A DNA stretch of 64,000 nucleotides from Tetracentron sinense (Eukaryota; Streptophyta; Magnoliopsida; Trochodendrales; Trochodendraceae), in the NCBI GenBank assembly GCA_015143295.1, contig CM026562.1:310001-374000 (forward strand), written 5' to 3'. A program made the position numbers and the translations under genes. The notes under the pieces were generated by a model that worked only from the letters and a program-made list of their open reading frames with translations, ran no database searches and had not been told where the DNA came from. Positions 59,817 to 64,000 of the stretch are shown piece after piece. Position 1 is the first letter of the stretch, and each line of letters begins with the position of its first letter.

Positions 59817-60359
59817 GAAAAAGTAGTGCGTAAAATGGAAATCATGAAATAACAGCACACCCTTGTCCTTCCAGCCTACAGAACAATAAGCTCTCTTCCT
59901 ACTCTGGTCACATATGACCAAACTGGCTTATGCCTAAATCACGTCCACCCTCACAGCACAACATCATACCAGAAAATTGTCAAGCTGTTTTTTTTATCTA
60001 TAAATTTTCAGGCAGTTTTAAAACCTTTTTCTTGTTTGATATAATTTTTGAAGTCAAAACAATCCATTATATGCATGTCATCGGAAAATGGATATCAAAT
60101 AAGCATCTGGAATCATATCAAAGAAAAACCAGATCTCATCCAATAGCATAAATTCTGAAAGAGCATCAGTAAAGCCAACCAATTCCACCGAGGTAAAATA
60201 AAATAACGCATGCATACTATTCATCCTACAGCACTATCGAATAACCAAACAGTTGTCCTTGAGGAACTGGTGTTAAAATATACGGACTATAGGTGAAAGA
60301 GAATAAGAAAAACTAGAAAATTAGTGGAAAAAATGGTTTGACAAGAGACACAGAGTTTG

Positions 60360-60770
60360 AATTAGTGTTTTAATAGGTAAATGCATGAGGAAAGGCATTA
60401 GGACCTCCATATGCATGAGGCAAAAACCTCGAGGCGTTATGCTTCTCTGTCGATTTTTAGATAAAAATTTAATTATAAATGAGAGAAGTATCAAAAAGAT
60501 TCAAGAAAAAAAAAAGAGTAATGAAAGATTATAATATATATGGGATAATGTATAAACTATTCAACCATCATATATATAAAAAAAATTAATACAGACAAGC
60601 AAAAGCAACAAAATTTAGAATTACTTTTTCTTCTTTATATACATACCAATGTTTTAAGACGCGAAGGCGTGAGGTGAGGTGTTGGGACCTCAAGATGCGA
60701 GAGGTGTAAGCCTCAAGGCATGAGGCTTAAGCCTCACAAGAAAGCCTTACGCTACCTAATTTTAACAAAT
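60360..60770. mobile_element. Two left-end fragments of a GAGGC-rich hAT-like family
   Basis: tagtgttttaataggtaaat at 60364 and caatgttttaagacgcg at 60652 are both followed by clustered GAGGC/GCCTC repeats. Right ends were not found. Upstream of SPK1. Confidence 0.45.
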
Positions 60771-60844
60771 AAATAAAGAAGAACATTATAAAAAGATACA
60801 TAAAATTAATTCAAGGTAATACATCCATATATACATTCATATAT

Positions 60845-60872
60845 ATAAATATATATATATATATATTACTAT
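60845..60872. repeat. (AT)n microsatellite
   Basis: AT dinucleotides; a second tract lies at 61133-61155. Confidence 0.85.
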
Positions 60873-60999
60873 TATAATGCGAGATACGCCTGATTTTTCC
60901 GAAATTCCCAAACTACCCTTATAACAAAACTTTGATTTAATGTTTTACTTTAATTCCCAAACTACCCCTTGCTCGTCTATCTATTTAAAGAACAGAATC

Positions 61000-61095
61000 A
61001 CAGCCAATCGCGATTGAACTCAGGGAGAGTTCAATCACACCCGCGGGTTAACACGTGTCCCTTTTAACTCCTATTAACTGTAATTAACTCCTTCC
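61000..61095. mobile_element. Truncated copy of the 27651-27967 MITE
   Basis: Begins cagccaatcgcgattgaact with the same hairpin arm and continues to ACACGTGTCCCTTTTAACTC, then stops. Confidence 0.7.
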
Positions 61096-61639
61096 CCTCG
61101 CTCTCACGTGCATCGCACGTGCCACCCGCTAGTATATATATATAATATTATATAAATTATTCTACCATTAAAAAAATTTACGAGGTAAAAAAGTTAAAAT
61201 TTAGTTTTATTTTTTTGTTCATATACATATTAAAAGACGAATAATGTTCAATTATTATGTGATTGATTTTGGATTCCAACAAATAATGACAAAAGTAGTC
61301 ACCAACTACATATGTTAAACGATAGGTGATAGCTCAAAGTCTTTGCAATGTCAACTATGAAAATTAGAGTGAAATATTCTCAACAAGGTTTTTAAAAAGC
61401 CTAAATATATCAGACATAATAAGTTAAGTGTTATTTTTGGTTAATAACTATAATAGGTAAAATCCGTAAAAGCAAGGGGCAAAGTGGGAAACCCCCACCA
61501 ATTCAAAGCAATCGACCTAAGTGGGCTGGCTCTTATGAGCTGGCAAGTATCTTGCCTAAAGTCAAAGATAATGAGTGTTATATAACAGGTGACATCATCA
61601 TGACCACACAAGTCATGATGACTTGCTCCTTGCCTATAA

Positions 61640-61730
61640 ATAAGCAAGATCAACAAAGAAGGAGAAGAGGATGCGTAAAGGCAAGGGAGGGAAACCAGAA
61701 GAAGAGAAAGAAGGCCTGGGGGGCTTGGGC
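61640..61730 (+). promoter_or_regulatory. TATA-like promoter sequence, plus strand, cut by an LTR
   Basis: cctataaataagc at about 61634 is followed by a purine-rich leader (aagaaggagaagagg), a common layout in plant LTR promoters. The LTR at 61731 begins 95 bp later. It points away from SPK1. Function is unproven. Confidence 0.3.
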
Positions 61731-63988
61731 TGTAGCGATTCTAAAATTTCTAATTTCTATTTTAAGGGTTTTTTCGTAATATCCTAGTTAGGGGTATTCT
61801 TGTAATATTTCTGTGTATTGTTTGGCTTTAAGAAAATGATAACCTTAGGTGAAATAATCTAAAAGGAGCATAACACACTTTAGTTTAGCTTAAGTTGTAA
61901 CCAAACACTTAAATGATGGTATTTGGGTAAAAACACCTAAAAGGGTTTTAGTATAAAGAGCTAAGAATGATCTAAACTCTCATTTGTGAGAAAACCAAAA
62001 ATTAGAGACAAGACCTAGAGAAGAAGAAGAAGAAAGAGGTGAGAGATAAAGTTTGCATCTTGGAAGAGGCTTGAAGAGGGAGATTCAAGACTCAAATTTG
62101 AGAGTTCTTGCTTTGGAGGCTCAAGACCTTGAAGCAAAACTCATTTGGGGATTTTCCAACTTCTAGAAACCCTAAAGCTCTAGGGTTAAGACAAGTGAAA
62201 CACCCTCCTTTATTCTTTAAATTCATGATAGTGTAGTTATTAATGTTGTAGTTGTAGTAATAAGTGCTCATTTATGTTCTAGTTTGTAATGGATTAAGTT
62301 GTGAAATTTAGAGTTCTTCTTTCTTGAAACCTAAATTTCTAGGATGGAATGATGCGGAATACCTCACAAATTCTCAAATGTACGTTCTAGAAGTGTTTTA
62401 AAGTTGATAATGGATGTATAGATGCTTGGGATTAAAGTATGGGGGAAGGGGATAAAAGTTAGAGGTTTTGGGAGCATGAAAATTGGGTTTTTCTGCAAGA
62501 TAACGAGGGGCGATCGATCGATCGCCCATCTCAGGTGATCGATCTCATCTTTTTTTTATATATTTTTTATCCAGAACCTATTCCGATAAATTGACCATAA
62601 CTTTTGAATCACTTATCGAATTAAGGCGATTCAAAATGCGTTGGACTCGTAGCTTAAAGGGAAACAATTTCTTATCTAATAGAGATGTCCCAATTTTAAG
62701 TCCTTGGATGTCAAATATCTCATCAAGTTGAATAAGTGTAGAAGAGAACCCCAAAACTTTTGGATTAGTGCCAAAAACCCAAGATTAGAACCTTAAACTC
62801 ATAGAAGTTAGAAAATAAATACTTCAACCTTGTTTTAGACAATGGGATGACCCCGTAGACGGTCTCACTGATTTTGGTAGGTTTTTATGGTCACTTTCCA
62901 ACAAAATGTAGAGATTATACATGTTAGGATTTCCTTTGATCTTAGAGACTAAGCATGTTAGACCCTTTCTATTAAACTATGTTTTTCTTTATTAATTAAA
63001 TTGATATCCATGCTTAATTTTATTTCATTATTCTATTGTCATCTCTTATCTTTGTTATTCTTATGATGATCAATTGTCGTGCATGCTTGAGTGAATTACT
63101 TAAATGTGTAGACCTTACCCAGCTTCGTTAGATCCGTCTTGCTATAGTAATATAGGACACTATAGAGCTATAGCGGGGTGGATAAAACAAGCTTACCTTA
63201 GTTAATAACTTGAGTTAGATCGGTCCCGCTATGTGTGGTATAAGACGCCATAGTAGGGAAGATATAACACATTTATTTCTGCTACACTATTATAATTGTT
63301 AGACTAATTAGTGACTTCACCAAATGAACGGCGTACGATTTCATCGTTGGCCTTTAGGTTGCCCAGGGTTGCCAATAGAAGTACAGGTGGTGATACCATC
63401 GTTGATCTTGAGGTATTGTGAGGGGCCACCAATAAAGGTAAGGGTGTGTGATGCCATCGATGACCTTGAGGCATCATAAGAGACTGTCAACAGAAGTACA
63501 GGTGTGTGATCCAAAATCATGCCGTGAGGCATTGTTAGAGGTTGTCGGATGTGAACCAAGTAATTCAAAATAAGAAAATGAATTGACTTGCGTTGTCATT
63601 ATTTGCATATTGAGTAAAAATGTAATAATGACGTATGATTGCTTATGTTGCATGTGTTCATTTGTTGAGCTTTGTACTCACCCTTGCTATGTTAACCTTT
63701 TTCAGGAGATACCTGAGAATTTATAGGAGCTCTTGAGGAGCCAAAGACTTAGACGATCACTATTTTTATTGGTTTTTGAGAGTGAGTGTTTGTGTGGAAG
63801 AATCTATGAGAACTTAGATATATTTTATGCTTGTTTTAAACTTATTAGTAATGCTCGAATATTAATACATCTGGAATAGTTTTATATTATTAAAATGCAT
63901 TCACTATTGGGGGTTTGTCCCAGGTTCACGCTTCAAGAACATATACAACTATGAGATATATTGTGTATATGGGTTTCGAGGCGTGACA
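61731..63988 (+). mobile_element. Long LTR, 2258 bp, solo or 5' LTR of an element leaving the window
   Basis: Starts tgtagcgattctaaa and ends gggtttcgaggcgtgaca. The 5 bp before it, tgggc, and after it, tgggt, differ at one place. A TAGTATAAAGAGC motif near 61950 and a GAAGAAGAAGAAG leader near 62020 look like promoter and leader. Only 12 bp remain to its right, so a solo LTR and a full element cannot be separated. Confidence 0.75.
63340..63545. repeat. Degenerate tandem repeat inside the LTR, about 65-70-bp unit, three copies
   Basis: Units contain agaagtacaggtg, gatnccatcg and cttgaggcat; copies near 63375, 63435 and 63490. Confidence 0.65.
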
Positions 63989-64000
63989 TGGGTCGAACCC

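Noticed and set aside
63989..64000. tgggtcgaaccc as a definite primer-binding site
   Set aside because: It begins with TGG but does not match a tRNA 3' end I can name, and the window stops here.
1..64000. CRISPR arrays, bacterial operons, rRNA genes
   Set aside because: No regularly spaced repeats with unique spacers and no such genes. The spliced plant gene and transposons show this is a plant nuclear genome.

Overview
This window is plant nuclear DNA: AT-rich, intron-rich, and full of decayed retrotransposons and small inverted-repeat elements. It holds the 5' half of one very large gene on the minus strand, the single-copy plant DOCK-family guanine nucleotide exchange factor SPIKE1 (SPK1). 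I assembled 23 coding exons by eye. They run from the start codon at 59795 down to 1553, keep phase at every junction, and give 1045 codons with no stop or frameshift. Arabidopsis SPK1, recalled from memory, is about 1830 residues, so the C-terminal catalytic DHR2 half lies beyond position 1. The large introns and the protein sequence would suit an early-diverging angiosperm lineage such as a magnoliid or basal eudicot, but the window does not prove the species.

Layout, right to left along the gene. 64000-59799 is upstream sequence with a 2.26-kb LTR (61731-63988) and other repeat fragments. 59795-56381 carries exons 1-7, fairly compact. 56380-52317 is intron 7 with a decayed RTE-type LINE. 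52316-46340 carries exons 8-14, with MITEs in intron 8 and a partial exon duplication in intron 13. 46339-36533 is intron 14 (9.8 kb), with a LINE, a 716-bp hAT-like element with perfect 8-bp target duplications, and a solo LTR nested inside a MITE. Exons 15 and 16 lie at 36532-36156. 36155-26355 is intron 16 (9.8 kb), mostly L1-type LINE remnants pierced by hAT-like elements. Exons 17-20 (26354-11204) are separated by introns of 7.0, 6.0 and 1.6 kb. Intron 20 holds a plastid-derived atpF fragment on the plus strand beside the exon 20 donor. Exons 21-23 (8098-1553) enclose a 6-kb intron with a decayed chromodomain Ty3/gypsy element and another L1. The window ends inside intron 23.

No second functional protein gene, tRNA, rRNA or CRISPR array was found. 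All other substantial reading frames are transposon pseudogenes, the plastid insertion, or chance frames. The most striking non-genic pattern is a set of hAT-like non-autonomous elements. They have 8-bp target duplications and ends of the form CATAGTT...AACTATG or CAGTG, and each family carries its own dense short subterminal repeat (ACTCG, GTATCG, GCCTAGGCG, ATACGG, TCTCGG). Several are nested in each other or in LTRs and LINEs. Two L1 insertions about 20 bp long, consisting only of the tail, are also notable.
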